Of a DNA stretch of 64,000 nt, positions 25,317 to 33,562 are shown one piece after another. Source of the DNA: CAZVNZ01 sp964628515 (GTDB lineage Bacteria; Bacillota; Clostridia; Christensenellales; Christensenellaceae); NCBI GenBank assembly GCA_964628515.1, contig CAZVNZ010000011.1:1-64000 (forward strand), in the 5' to 3' direction. How positions within the stretch are numbered: the first letter of the stretch is position 1; every line of letters begins with the position of its first letter. Position numbers and translations under genes: made by a program. The notes under the pieces were generated by a model. The model ran no database searches. It saw only the letters and a program-made list of their open reading frames with translations, and was not told the DNA's origin.

Positions 25317-25613
25317 CTAAAATTTAAGCTTACCTTTATACTCTCCGTCTTTTTTGCTAATATAAACCAAAATTTGCGCAACAGCCTCATAAAGTTTTTG
25401 AGGAATGGCGTCGCCTACGGAAAGTTGGGTTAAAAGCTCTGTCATTGCGGCATCTTCCACAATGGGTATACTGTTTTCCATTGCCTTTTCCACAATTTTT
25501 TCCGCAACATGCCCAAGCCCTATGGCGGTTACAATAGGAGCATCACCATCTTCGGGATTATATTTCAGCGCCGCCGCTTTTTTGTCTTTAACACCTTTTA
25601 TAACTTCGCTCAT
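25317..25613 (-). CDS. FlhB C-terminal-domain homologue (YlqH/FlhX-like)
   Basis: This 98-residue protein aligns with the cytoplasmic tail of FlhB after its autocleavage site (KAAALKYNPEDGDAPIVTA, LYEAVAQILVYI). It has no membrane part and no NPTH motif, as in Bacillus YlqH. Family members can stand in partly for the FlhB tail in export switching. It lies 3 nt after the FliK-like gene on the same strand, mirroring the Bacillus ylqG-ylqH pair. Confidence 0.88.
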   Translation of the reverse strand: MSEVIKGVKDKKAAALKYNPEDGDAPIVTAIGLGHVAEKIVEKAMENSIPIVEDAAMTELLTQLSVGDAIPQKLYEAVAQILVYISKKDGEYKGKLKF

Positions 25614-25616
25614 AAA

Positions 25617-27467
25617 TTATACTTGAATATCAATTCCGCTTAACACAACCCTTTGTTCTTCGTTTAGGATTTTTTGTGCATTAAGGGGAGTTGTTGCCTC
25701 CTCTATTATTTTTACTTCTATACTTTTAACGTCAAAACTAACTTCTTTTAGGGATTCTTTAAGTTCCTGGGCACTTTTTTCCATATAGTTTTTGATTTTA
25801 TCGTTATCCACACGTAATTCTAAGTTTAAATCTTTGTCCATAGAACGCATAACCGTCTCTATTCGTCCCATATTTTGCGTTTCAAGGGCAATTAGTACCG
25901 TTACATTTGTTTTATCATTTAAATCCGAGCCTTTGTTTTTCTCAAACACGAATAACTCCGCAGAATTTTTTTGGTTTTTATATTCAAAGGGGATTTGGCA
26001 GTAGTAAAAATTGTCAAAAGTATTGGCTACTACCGCTTGGGCAAGAACATTATCCGCACGAGCGGTAGCCGTTGTACCTGCCTCTGTGCCGATTTTTGCC
26101 GCATTTCCCTTTATATTTGAAAGTAAATCCAACTGGTTTTTAATGCTTTCGTGTATAGGATTGGCCACACCCTCACTTTGAAGGGGAGCAAACAGTTTAT
26201 TTATAGCACCAAGCAACTTAACGGCGGCGGTTAGGGGAGTATCCGAATTTTGCGGAATGCTGGAAGCTACGGTGGGGGTTGTATTTACGTTTTTAGCATC
26301 TAAAGGTGTGGACGATGCTTGGCTTTTAACGGGCGCCGTAGAGTTTTCTACAACTTTAGGCTGTGCCGTTTGCCCGTTTGCATCTGCTTTTTGAGCAATG
26401 CTGACACTTCCTTTGTCTGCACCTGCATTTACAGATGCTTTCGCGTCCGTAGTATTTTGGGCTGTGGGTTGTGCCTGTTCTTTAATTTGCGGTGTCTCGG
26501 TATTTGTTTGAGTAGGCGCATTTTGCGTGGTTTGTGTGTTTTGAGAAATTTGCCCTTCTTGTTTAGGTGATGCCGTATTTTGAGGGTTGGTGGTAGTAGT
26601 AGGCTCAGAAACTTCCTTTGCTTGTGTAAAAGCAGCGGTTAAAAGGGCTATTGCCTCTTGCTTTGCCGGTATATTGGAGTTATTTACAAAGTTTTTTATG
26701 GCAGTCTTGCCTTCCTCTAAAGACATTCCCGAAAGGCTGTCCATAAAACTCGTAAAATTAGGAGAAGATACAATTTCTGTGGGTAGCCCGGCGCCTTTGG
26801 CATTGGAAAACAGAGTGGACACAAAAGCGTTGGTAAATACCTTTGCATTTCCTGCACTGTTTGCTAAATTAAGATTTAAACTCTCCTTAGCAAATTGGGT
26901 AAGCATTTGCAAGTCGTTTGAAAAGGCTTTAGGATTTTGGATGATTTGCATTAGTGCGTTAATATTTTTTTCTGTGGGTGCAATATCGTTTGCCGCCATA
27001 AAGGTAGCAAGTTTACCGTCCAAATCGGGAAACTGAGTGGCTATTTTACCTAAATTGGCTATGTTTTTTGCGGTGGGCAAAAACCCGTCATTTTGCAAAA
27101 TTTGGGCTAATCTAATATTAGCCGCCGATGGCTCTACGCCCATTCTAAGCAAAGATGCTTCCATATTGTTTACATTTAGCCCAATAGGCGCATTGTTTAC
27201 GGCAACCAATTTTAAAGCCACATTTTTATCACCCTGAGCGGTAAGCATTAACTGCAAGTTATCTCCTGCTTTTACGGTGCCGTCTGCGGCAAACTCTGCC
27301 TTAATTATACTGCCGTCTTGGGTTTTTAAAATAACTTCGTTACCGCTGACATCTAATACCTTGGCATTAACCATATCTCCTTGTTGCATTCCGGAAAAAA
27401 CCTTGCCCTCCGAAGTACCCTTAGAGATAATAGGTACATTAACCTGTACTATACCCTCTACTCGCAC
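25617..27467 (-). CDS. FliK-like / YlqG-like protein
   Basis: The product has 616 residues with a structured N-terminal part, a long Gln/Thr/Pro/Asn-rich linker (about 280-400) and a C-terminal FliK-type domain (IPFEYKNQKNSAELFVF onward). The start chosen is GTG at 27467, 9 nt after GGAG. Longer readings to 27641 would add an A/T-rich, spurious membrane-like leader and overlap the divergent cheY. With ylqH it forms a two-gene unit whose role may be export-specificity switching. Confidence 0.8.
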   Translation of the reverse strand: MRVEGIVQVNVPIISKGTSEGKVFSGMQQGDMVNAKVLDVSGNEVILKTQDGSIIKAEFAADGTVKAGDNLQLMLTAQGDKNVALKLVAVNNAPIGLNVNNMEASLLRMGVEPSAANIRLAQILQNDGFLPTAKNIANLGKIATQFPDLDGKLATFMAANDIAPTEKNINALMQIIQNPKAFSNDLQMLTQFAKESLNLNLANSAGNAKVFTNAFVSTLFSNAKGAGLPTEIVSSPNFTSFMDSLSGMSLEEGKTAIKNFVNNSNIPAKQEAIALLTAAFTQAKEVSEPTTTTNPQNTASPKQEGQISQNTQTTQNAPTQTNTETPQIKEQAQPTAQNTTDAKASVNAGADKGSVSIAQKADANGQTAQPKVVENSTAPVKSQASSTPLDAKNVNTTPTVASSIPQNSDTPLTAAVKLLGAINKLFAPLQSEGVANPIHESIKNQLDLLSNIKGNAAKIGTEAGTTATARADNVLAQAVVANTFDNFYYCQIPFEYKNQKNSAELFVFEKNKGSDLNDKTNVTVLIALETQNMGRIETVMRSMDKDLNLELRVDNDKIKNYMEKSAQELKESLKEVSFDVKSIEVKIIEEATTPLNAQKILNEEQRVVLSGIDIQV

Positions 27468-27628
27468 AAAACTATTCTCCTTAGTCTTTATTTTTTTTAT
27501 TATAACCCATAAAAAAAATTTTTTCCATAAAAAAACATAAAAACTTGCGGTTATTATCTTAATATTATATAATAAATATAAAAATAAAATATTACTTGAA
27601 AAAAACAGTTTTTTTAATAAAAAAATGC

Positions 27629-27655
27629 TAATTATTTGCAAGTTGTTTACGATAA
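27629..27655 (+). promoter_or_regulatory. candidate sigma-D type promoter before cheY (second copy)
   Basis: TAAT, a 15-nt spacer and TACGATAA fit TAAA-N15-GCCGATAA (3 of 4 and 6 of 8). The predicted start of RNA would be about 15 nt before the GTG of cheY. A closely similar element precedes fliD, which supports both. Confidence 0.55.
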
Positions 27656-27677
27656 ATATAAGATAGGGAGTGTTTTT

Positions 27678-28046
27678 GTGGCAAAAGTATTAATAGTTGA
27701 CGATTCTGATTTTCTTAGGCTGGTTTTAAGACGTATGCTTGAAAAACATGGATTTGAAGTTATTGGCGAAGCGGCAGATGGGCAAAAAGGTATAGAAATG
27801 TGCGTTGCACTAAATCCGGATATTGTAACTTTGGATGTAAATATGCCTGTAATGAGCGGAGACGAAGCTCTAAAGCACATTACTGCGCTAATGCCTAAAA
27901 TAAAAGTTGTAATGGTTTCCGCTTTAAGTCAGATGTGGATGCAAAATCTGGCTAAAGAAGAGGGTGCTGTTGCATTTATTGTAAAACCTTATAAAGAGGA
28001 AAACATTGTTTCTACTTTAAAGGATGTTGCAGGAGGTTTGGCGTGA
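27678..28046 (+). CDS. cheY: CheY-type response regulator, second copy
   Basis: This is a single-domain receiver of 122 residues with Asp8/Asp9, phosphoacceptor Asp53, Ser in MVSALSQ and Lys in IVKPY. The GTG at 27678 is chosen because AGGGAG lies 7 nt upstream; a TTG at 27636 would overlap the promoter. It may be a second output or phosphate sink, or a partner of the gene it overlaps by 4 nt. Confidence 0.9.
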   Translation: MAKVLIVDDSDFLRLVLRRMLEKHGFEVIGEAADGQKGIEMCVALNPDIVTLDVNMPVMSGDEALKHITALMPKIKVVMVSALSQMWMQNLAKEEGAVAFIVKPYKEENIVSTLKDVAGGLA

Positions 28047-29095
28047 GCAATATTAACCCGATAAATAATTTTTATCCTACTAATAACAACCCAAACAGAA
28101 CAAACAATAATCTAAATACAAACCAATTTGCATTACTGCTTAACTCTATGTTAAATAACAGTGCGGCATCTATCGGTAACTTTTCGGATACGAGCAATAA
28201 TATAGGCTCTAACAACTCCGATTTATTTAATATGGGCAATATGGGCAGTTTAGGAGATTTAGGCAGTTTGGGCTTGCTTGGCAACTCTAACGGCTTAGGT
28301 GCTCTCCTTGGCGGTGGAGGAAGCGGTAGTCCCTCCTCCTTACTTGGAGGAGGGCAAAGTAACGGTACGGACAACAGTATGGTTACTATGCTGTTAATGC
28401 TACTTTTACAGCAAAGCCAAAATAACAACAACAATGCAAATAATTCGCTATTAAACAATGCGGTGCAAAATTGTCAACATTTATTTGCAAATAATGGCAA
28501 CGGTGCAAATGCACAAAATTACACCATACCCGAAGAGTCGGCTAAGGAGGCAAACCCAAGGCTTACAAGCATAATGGGAGAGCGCAGTCCTCAAGCCTAT
28601 AAAAGCATAATAGAACAATTTAATGTAGAAACAAACGGTAGATACACCACAAACAAACAGGGTGTAGGAGACGTTTACGACAATATTTTTACTTGGGATG
28701 TCACAAAGGCAATGGGTGCGGAAATTCCTCATTATATAAGTGAAAAAACAAGCGACCCTGCACTAAGCACAGACGAGGGCATAGCAGAGCTTGACGCAAA
28801 CGATACTAACGACTGGCTAAATATTCACGGCAGTAGATTTGGTTGGCAAAAGGTAAGCGCAAGCGAAGCCCAGGCCTATGCCAATTTAGGAATGCCTGCC
28901 GTTACATCTTACAAAAACTTAGATGGTGGCAGTGGGCAGTTGCAGGTAGTTACGCCGTCTCAAGACGGCAAATACGACGAGCAAAAGGGTGTAACAATAG
29001 CTCAAGCAGGGAGTAATTCCTACAATTACGCACACATAACCAAAGTGTTTGGGGACGGCAGATTAAATCAAGTGGAATATTTTGTGCATATTTAG
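28043..29095 (+). CDS. Asn/Gly-rich protein with degenerate amidase-like (Cys/His hydrolase fold) C-terminal domain
   Basis: The 350-residue protein has a low-complexity N-terminal half (Asn, Gly, Ser, Leu) and no signal peptide. The C-terminal half (about 180-350) resembles secreted peptidase or amidase domains of a family with a CNIFxWDVxxAMGAEIPH core and a GHxxVVxP strand. Here the positions expected for the catalytic Cys and His read as Asp (VYDNIFTWDV) and Gln (SGQLQVVTP), so it is probably inactive. The family match is from memory and moderate. It starts with GTG, overlaps cheY by 4 nt and precedes fliD. Confidence 0.65.
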   Translation: MSNINPINNFYPTNNNPNRTNNNLNTNQFALLLNSMLNNSAASIGNFSDTSNNIGSNNSDLFNMGNMGSLGDLGSLGLLGNSNGLGALLGGGGSGSPSSLLGGGQSNGTDNSMVTMLLMLLLQQSQNNNNNANNSLLNNAVQNCQHLFANNGNGANAQNYTIPEESAKEANPRLTSIMGERSPQAYKSIIEQFNVETNGRYTTNKQGVGDVYDNIFTWDVTKAMGAEIPHYISEKTSDPALSTDEGIAELDANDTNDWLNIHGSRFGWQKVSASEAQAYANLGMPAVTSYKNLDGGSGQLQVVTPSQDGKYDEQKGVTIAQAGSNSYNYAHITKVFGDGRLNQVEYFVHI

Positions 29096-29116
29096 TCAAA
29101 TATTTATAAAAAAGGC

Positions 29117-29143
29117 TAAAGTATTTACAATTATTTACGATAC
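29117..29143 (+). promoter_or_regulatory. candidate sigma-D type promoter before fliD
   Basis: TAAA, a 15-nt spacer and TACGATAC match the flagellar consensus at 4 of 4 and 5 of 8 positions. It lies 48 nt before the fliD start. It has the same CGATA core and spacing as the element before the second cheY. Confidence 0.6.
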
Positions 29144-29190
29144 AAATAAAGACAGGGATGTCAATTATTAAATACATGAGGTGATGAAAG

Positions 29191-31494
29191 ATGGCAATTA
29201 ATTCTTTAAGTGGTTACAGACCGGTAAGAATATCGGGCATAAGCTCGGGTATGGATACCGAAACTTTAGTTACAAATATGATGAAAGCCCAACAGCTTAA
29301 ACTTGATAAAGTCTACAAAGACAGGACAAAGTTAGAGTGGAAAAGGGATGCCTATAACGATGCCATAAAACAAACAAAGGACTTCAGATACAAATATATG
29401 TCTGTATTAAGTGCAGACAATATGTTTTCAACTTCTATATATCAAACAAATAAAATTAACCTTCCGCAAAACAACTTTGTGGATATTGTTGCAAAATCCA
29501 ATGCGGCTAAACTTAACTACGAAATTCAAAGTATTAAGATTGCGCAAAGTGCAAAAATACAAGGCAACAGAGGAGTTAGTAAGTACAGCGGTATAGAGGG
29601 TGCAACAGGCACAAATATGGAAGCCGTTACAACAGGTACAAAAGAATTTAGCGCTGCTGCCGCAGGTCAACAGCTTGTAGATTTAGAATTTGCAGACGGC
29701 ACAAAAGCGTTTACCTTTGCAAATGCAGACGACAAACTTTCCTTTAACATAAACGGAAAGGATTTTGTTTTCGAGCAAACGGATACCCTGCAACATGTTA
29801 TGGATACGGTAAATGCAGATACAACTGCTAAAGTTACAATGTCTATGGACGGCAATAAAATTAAGTTTAGAAGTAACGAAGTAGGCTCAGGCGCACAGCT
29901 TAGCTTTGCAAACGTGGGCACAGCCAATGCACTGTTTGGAGAAAAAGGTGTATTTGGTATAGAAAATTCCATTAAACCCACAAATGCGGTTAATACCTCC
30001 ATGACTTTCGAAGAATTTGAAAACGCAACAGGCAAAAGCTTTGGCTTTGGCGGTGGAAGTAACTCCATAGTAATTAATGGGCAGTCCTTTAGTTACGACA
30101 AATCGGATACAATAGATTCCTTTATGCAAAAGGTAAATGCGGCATCGGGTACAACCGGTGTAAAAATGCACTACAACGAGCTTAAAGACCAATTTACATT
30201 TAACAGCAACAGCAATGCACCCATAACTGTATCCGACGGTACAGGCTCCTTCTTTGGAGCAGCAAGCGGTGTAACAAGCGGAACTTTCTCGGATATTAAA
30301 CAAATTAAAACCTCCGATTCCATACTTGTTGCGGCACAAAAAATGGGTGTAGATTTACAAACGGATAACGGTATGCTTAAATTTAGCATAAACGGCAAAG
30401 ATTTTAGCTTTGATGTTAAAACCACTTCCATATCCGCTATGACAAACACGCTCAACAACGACACAGACATAAATATTTCCTTTGCTTACAGCAGTATCTC
30501 CGATTCTTTTAGCTTTTCTACTAAGGCAACAGGCTCGGATGCTAAGTTGGAATTTGCAAACGGCACAGGCTCTAATGCTTTTGGAGCAGGCGGATTATTC
30601 GGAATGTCTACAATGAGTGCATCGGGTACAGATGCAGAAATGTATATTACAGATGGCAGTACAGATGCTATGGGTAATAAAATCTACGAAAAAATAACAA
30701 GCAAATCCAATACCATAAATATAGATGGTATAGAATATAAACTAAAGGCAGATATGGCAGCCGGCAGCGACGACGACAACATCAAGTTTAATGTTGTACA
30801 GGATAACACAGAAGTTGTTGCCAAGGTAAAAAGTTTTATAGATGAGTACAACAAGATTTTAAGAAGTCTTACAACCTCTATAAACGAAAAGAAGAACTAT
30901 AAATACCCACCACTTTCCGAAGAAGAAAGAAAAGCCCTTTCCGAAAAGGATTTAGAGCAATGGGAGAAAAACGCAAAACAAGGCACACTTAGAAACGACA
31001 CAGATATTTCTAAGCTACTGACAGATTTGCGCTCTCAACTAAACGTAAAAATCGGAGATACCGGACTTTCCGCATCAGATATCGGTATTAGCATAGGCAC
31101 TTCCGTATTCTCTATGACAAACGAAATAGAGTTTAACGAAGAGAAATTTAAAGCAGCTTTGGAAAAAAATCCGGATGCGGTTGCACAAGTAATGGCAGCA
31201 AGCGACCCGGATAAGAGTATAAAAACAGGAGCGGACGGCTATACACGCACCTCTAAAAACGGCTTAATGTCCTCAATTTCCGAAATTACAAGCAACTTCG
31301 AGAGGAATTTAACCAAAAATGCACTAACCAGCACAAATAAATCCATTACGGAAACTTCAGATAAAATGGACGATATGGTTAAAAAGATGTATATCTTAGA
31401 GGAAAAATACTATATGCAGTTTGCAAGAATGGAAAAACTGATGGCACAGTATCAAGCACAAGGCAGTTGGTTAGGCGCACAGTTAGGTATGTAA
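29191..31494 (+). CDS. fliD: FliD, filament cap protein
   Basis: FliD caps the filament and folds flagellin in place. The N-terminal signature RISGISSGMDTETLVTNMMK and the C-terminal coiled coil (KYYMQFARMEKLMAQY) are clear. At 767 residues it is longer than many homologues. The extra length comes from three flagellin-IN-like repeats beginning near residues 180, 292 and 397, each with an INGKxFxF(D/E)-type strand. The ATG follows ATGAGGTGATG. FliS is encoded downstream. Confidence 0.95.
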   Translation: MAINSLSGYRPVRISGISSGMDTETLVTNMMKAQQLKLDKVYKDRTKLEWKRDAYNDAIKQTKDFRYKYMSVLSADNMFSTSIYQTNKINLPQNNFVDIVAKSNAAKLNYEIQSIKIAQSAKIQGNRGVSKYSGIEGATGTNMEAVTTGTKEFSAAAAGQQLVDLEFADGTKAFTFANADDKLSFNINGKDFVFEQTDTLQHVMDTVNADTTAKVTMSMDGNKIKFRSNEVGSGAQLSFANVGTANALFGEKGVFGIENSIKPTNAVNTSMTFEEFENATGKSFGFGGGSNSIVINGQSFSYDKSDTIDSFMQKVNAASGTTGVKMHYNELKDQFTFNSNSNAPITVSDGTGSFFGAASGVTSGTFSDIKQIKTSDSILVAAQKMGVDLQTDNGMLKFSINGKDFSFDVKTTSISAMTNTLNNDTDINISFAYSSISDSFSFSTKATGSDAKLEFANGTGSNAFGAGGLFGMSTMSASGTDAEMYITDGSTDAMGNKIYEKITSKSNTINIDGIEYKLKADMAAGSDDDNIKFNVVQDNTEVVAKVKSFIDEYNKILRSLTTSINEKKNYKYPPLSEEERKALSEKDLEQWEKNAKQGTLRNDTDISKLLTDLRSQLNVKIGDTGLSASDIGISIGTSVFSMTNEIEFNEEKFKAALEKNPDAVAQVMAASDPDKSIKTGADGYTRTSKNGLMSSISEITSNFERNLTKNALTSTNKSITETSDKMDDMVKKMYILEEKYYMQFARMEKLMAQYQAQGSWLGAQLGM

Positions 31495-31526
31495 AATAGC
31501 TACCTGTAAGTGTAAGATACTTTAAT

Positions 31527-31576
31527 TAGGCGATTTGCAAGTAATTGATACGCCTACTTATAGGCACAAACTTGCA
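31527..31576 (+). promoter_or_regulatory. structured fliD-fliS spacer with two exclusive pairings
   Basis: CGCCTA (31551-31556) can pair with TAGGCG upstream (31527-31532), or its GCCTA part can pair with TAGGC downstream (31561-31565). The second form is enclosed by TGCAAGT/ACTTGCA (31536-31542 with 31570-31576). A switch between forms is possible but unproven. Confidence 0.4.
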
Positions 31577-31619
31577 TAGTAAGGCTCATAAACTAAATAA
31601 TTAATAGGAGGTAAGTGTT

Positions 31620-32024
31620 TTGTACGCAACAGCAGATTTATATAATAGATATAAACAAGATTATATAGTAACGGCAAATCCTATGGATTTAATAATAATG
31701 CTTTATGACGGGGTTATAAAGCAATTAAAACTAACAAGGATTTTAATAGATTCCAAATCTATGGAGAAGGCTCATAAATGCTTAACAAAAGCACAGGACA
31801 TTATTTTAGAGCTACTGAAGAGTTTAGATATGAACTACAAAATATCCGCAGATTTAATGAAACTTTACGATTTTTATCTAAGCGAATTGGTGCAGATAAA
31901 CATTACTAAAGATGTAGCAAGAATAGAGCCTATTTTGGAGATGTTTGAAAGTTTAAAAGAAGCTTGGCAAACAATTAAAAACTCCGGCACAAACAACTAC
32001 GTTGCAGATGAAGAAGTGCAATAA
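31620..32024 (+). CDS. fliS: FliS, flagellin export chaperone
   Basis: FliS binds the C-terminus of flagellin before export. The 134 residues include the family start YNRYKQDYIVTANPMDLIIM and the helical bundle. It starts with TTG after AGGAGGT. It overlaps the next gene by one base. With five flagellin genes at the window start, it must serve several near-identical clients whose C-termini are conserved. Confidence 0.96.
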   Translation: MYATADLYNRYKQDYIVTANPMDLIIMLYDGVIKQLKLTRILIDSKSMEKAHKCLTKAQDIILELLKSLDMNYKISADLMKLYDFYLSELVQINITKDVARIEPILEMFESLKEAWQTIKNSGTNNYVADEEVQ

Positions 32025-32434
32025 TGGCTATGGAAAAAAGCAAAAAAATTCTGTTGCTTAACGAGAGGGTTAGCCACTACAAGCAGTATTTAGATGCTAC
32101 AAAGAGTATAGAGAACTACTTAGAAGCAATAGACGAGGACACCGCATTAGATAACATTACAAAAAAAATGGATATACGTAATTCTCTAATGAAGAAAATA
32201 GACAAAATTAATAAAGATTACTTATCGGCGGGGGAAATAAACCCCGCCGAAAAAGAAGAATACGATAAGCTACTATGGCTTAAAGATGCAACACTTAAGG
32301 AAATAGTAGAGTTAGACAAAATAAACGGGGGGAAGATGGCAGAGATACACAAAATCTTTGCAAAAAATGTAAAGGATACCAAAGATTCCATAAAAGTTTT
32401 AAATGCGTATTCTAATAGTATATTTACAGACTAA
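32024..32434 (+). CDS. FliT/FlgN-like flagellar chaperone
   Basis: This 136-residue all-helical protein sits directly after fliS, with a one-base overlap. Its length, charge and position match small export chaperones such as FliT (for FliD) or FlgN (for hook-filament junction proteins). Sequence is too diverged to choose between them without a profile search. Confidence 0.6.
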   Translation: MAMEKSKKILLLNERVSHYKQYLDATKSIENYLEAIDEDTALDNITKKMDIRNSLMKKIDKINKDYLSAGEINPAEKEEYDKLLWLKDATLKEIVELDKINGGKMAEIHKIFAKNVKDTKDSIKVLNAYSNSIFTD

Positions 32435-32519
32435 AAGCAATTATTTATACTAATTTTATTTTTAATATATACATATCCTTTGGAATGTGGTATATTATAT
32501 AATGAAATTAGTATATTAG

Positions 32520-32586
32520 TTTAAAAGGGCAAACTATAAAGGAAGGGTAGCCCTTTTAAAAAAGTTTATAGGCAAACAATTTGCCC
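32520..32586 (+). promoter_or_regulatory. leader with alternative hairpins before the yaaR-like gene
   Basis: TTTAAAAGGGC (32520-32530) pairs perfectly with GCCCTTTTAAA (32550-32560). A second hairpin GGCAAA-CAA-TTTGCC lies at 32571-32585. GGGCAAA (32527-32533) can instead pair with TTTGCCC (32580-32586), which breaks both. No T-run follows, so control at translation is more likely than termination. Confidence 0.45.
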
Positions 32587-32611
32587 ATAAAACTATATAA
32601 GAGGGAAAATA

Positions 32612-33064
32612 ATGAAGATACAGAATATCAACCATATGGCAGTTGATACAATGCACAAAAGCGATGTTGACAGTGCAACGCAAGTGGGGGAAAAAGAGCT
32701 TGTCTTTAAAAGCCAACTGACAAACCAAACAAAAGCTGCGTATACAAAACACATAGAGCAGCTTATTTCGGATATAGAAGCACAAGGTAAGGTGCTTACA
32801 AAACGTGCGGATATGGGGGAAATGCAAAAATACAGAGAGATGATTACCACCCTTATAAACGAAACGGTAAGCAACGGCTATGTGTTTAATAAAGAAAGCA
32901 AAATAAGTGTAAGCGGACGCAGTAAAATATTTGTAACAATTAAAAAAGTAAACGAAAAGTTAGACGAGATGACCAAAAAGCTCTTAGAAGAGGAAAAAGA
33001 AAATATAGACTTTTTAAACGATGTAGACGATATAAGAGGTTTATTGGTAGATATGTATTTTTAA
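32612..33064 (+). CDS. YaaR/DUF327 family protein
   Basis: This is a 150-residue protein of the YaaR (DUF327) family, helical, with the segment KRADMGEMQKYREMITTLINE. Members are common in Firmicutes, but the function is not established. The ATG follows AAGAGGG. Its leader can form exclusive hairpins, and it stands in a late flagellar block between a chaperone gene and cheW, which suggests a motility link. Confidence 0.8.
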   Translation: MKIQNINHMAVDTMHKSDVDSATQVGEKELVFKSQLTNQTKAAYTKHIEQLISDIEAQGKVLTKRADMGEMQKYREMITTLINETVSNGYVFNKESKISVSGRSKIFVTIKKVNEKLDEMTKKLLEEEKENIDFLNDVDDIRGLLVDMYF

Positions 33065-33085
33065 TAAAGGAGTTGCGGATTAAGT

Positions 33086-33538
33086 ATGTCTGAAGAAAAA
33101 ATTACAAACAACACAGAATCGGAAATTAACAACAGGTTTTTAGTATTTTCTATTGGAGAAGAAGATTATGCCCTGCAAATTACTTATATAACGGAAATTG
33201 TAGAGGTACTACCCATTACATCTGTGCCAAGCATACCTTATTATTTAAACGGAATTATAAACTTAAGGGGTACAATTATCCCGGTTATGGATGCAAGAAG
33301 GCGGTTTGGCTACGAATCTAAAGAGTACGATTCAAGAACCTGCATTATTGTTATTGATAACGAAGGTGTTTTAGTCGGTTTGGTTGTGGATGCTGTGCAA
33401 GAAGTTGCTACAATATCTAACGAAGAAATTTCTATGCCTCCAAACAGCGAAAAAGAAAACGCATATGTTAAAGGTATAGGCAAGCGCAAAAACGAAGTTC
33501 AATTAATCATTGACTGCGATAAACTATTAGATGCGTAA
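33086..33538 (+). CDS. cheW: CheW, receptor-kinase coupling protein
   Basis: CheW links chemoreceptors to CheA. The 150-residue single SH3-like domain shows NRFLVFSIGEEDYALQI, INLRGTIIPVMDARRRF and VGLVVDAVQEV. The ATG lies 10 nt after AAGGAGTTG. It is followed by cheR, so receptor coupling and methylation genes are grouped here, away from cheA. Confidence 0.96.
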   Translation: MSEEKITNNTESEINNRFLVFSIGEEDYALQITYITEIVEVLPITSVPSIPYYLNGIINLRGTIIPVMDARRRFGYESKEYDSRTCIIVIDNEGVLVGLVVDAVQEVATISNEEISMPPNSEKENAYVKGIGKRKNEVQLIIDCDKLLDA

Positions 33539-33562
33539 GAATATTTATTAAGGGGATTTTAT

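Noticed and set aside
27468..27641. N-terminal extension of the FliK-like protein with a membrane-like segment
   Set aside because: The extension is A/T-rich noise overlapping the divergent cheY promoter. GTG at 27467 has a well-placed SD and gives a normal soluble N-terminus.
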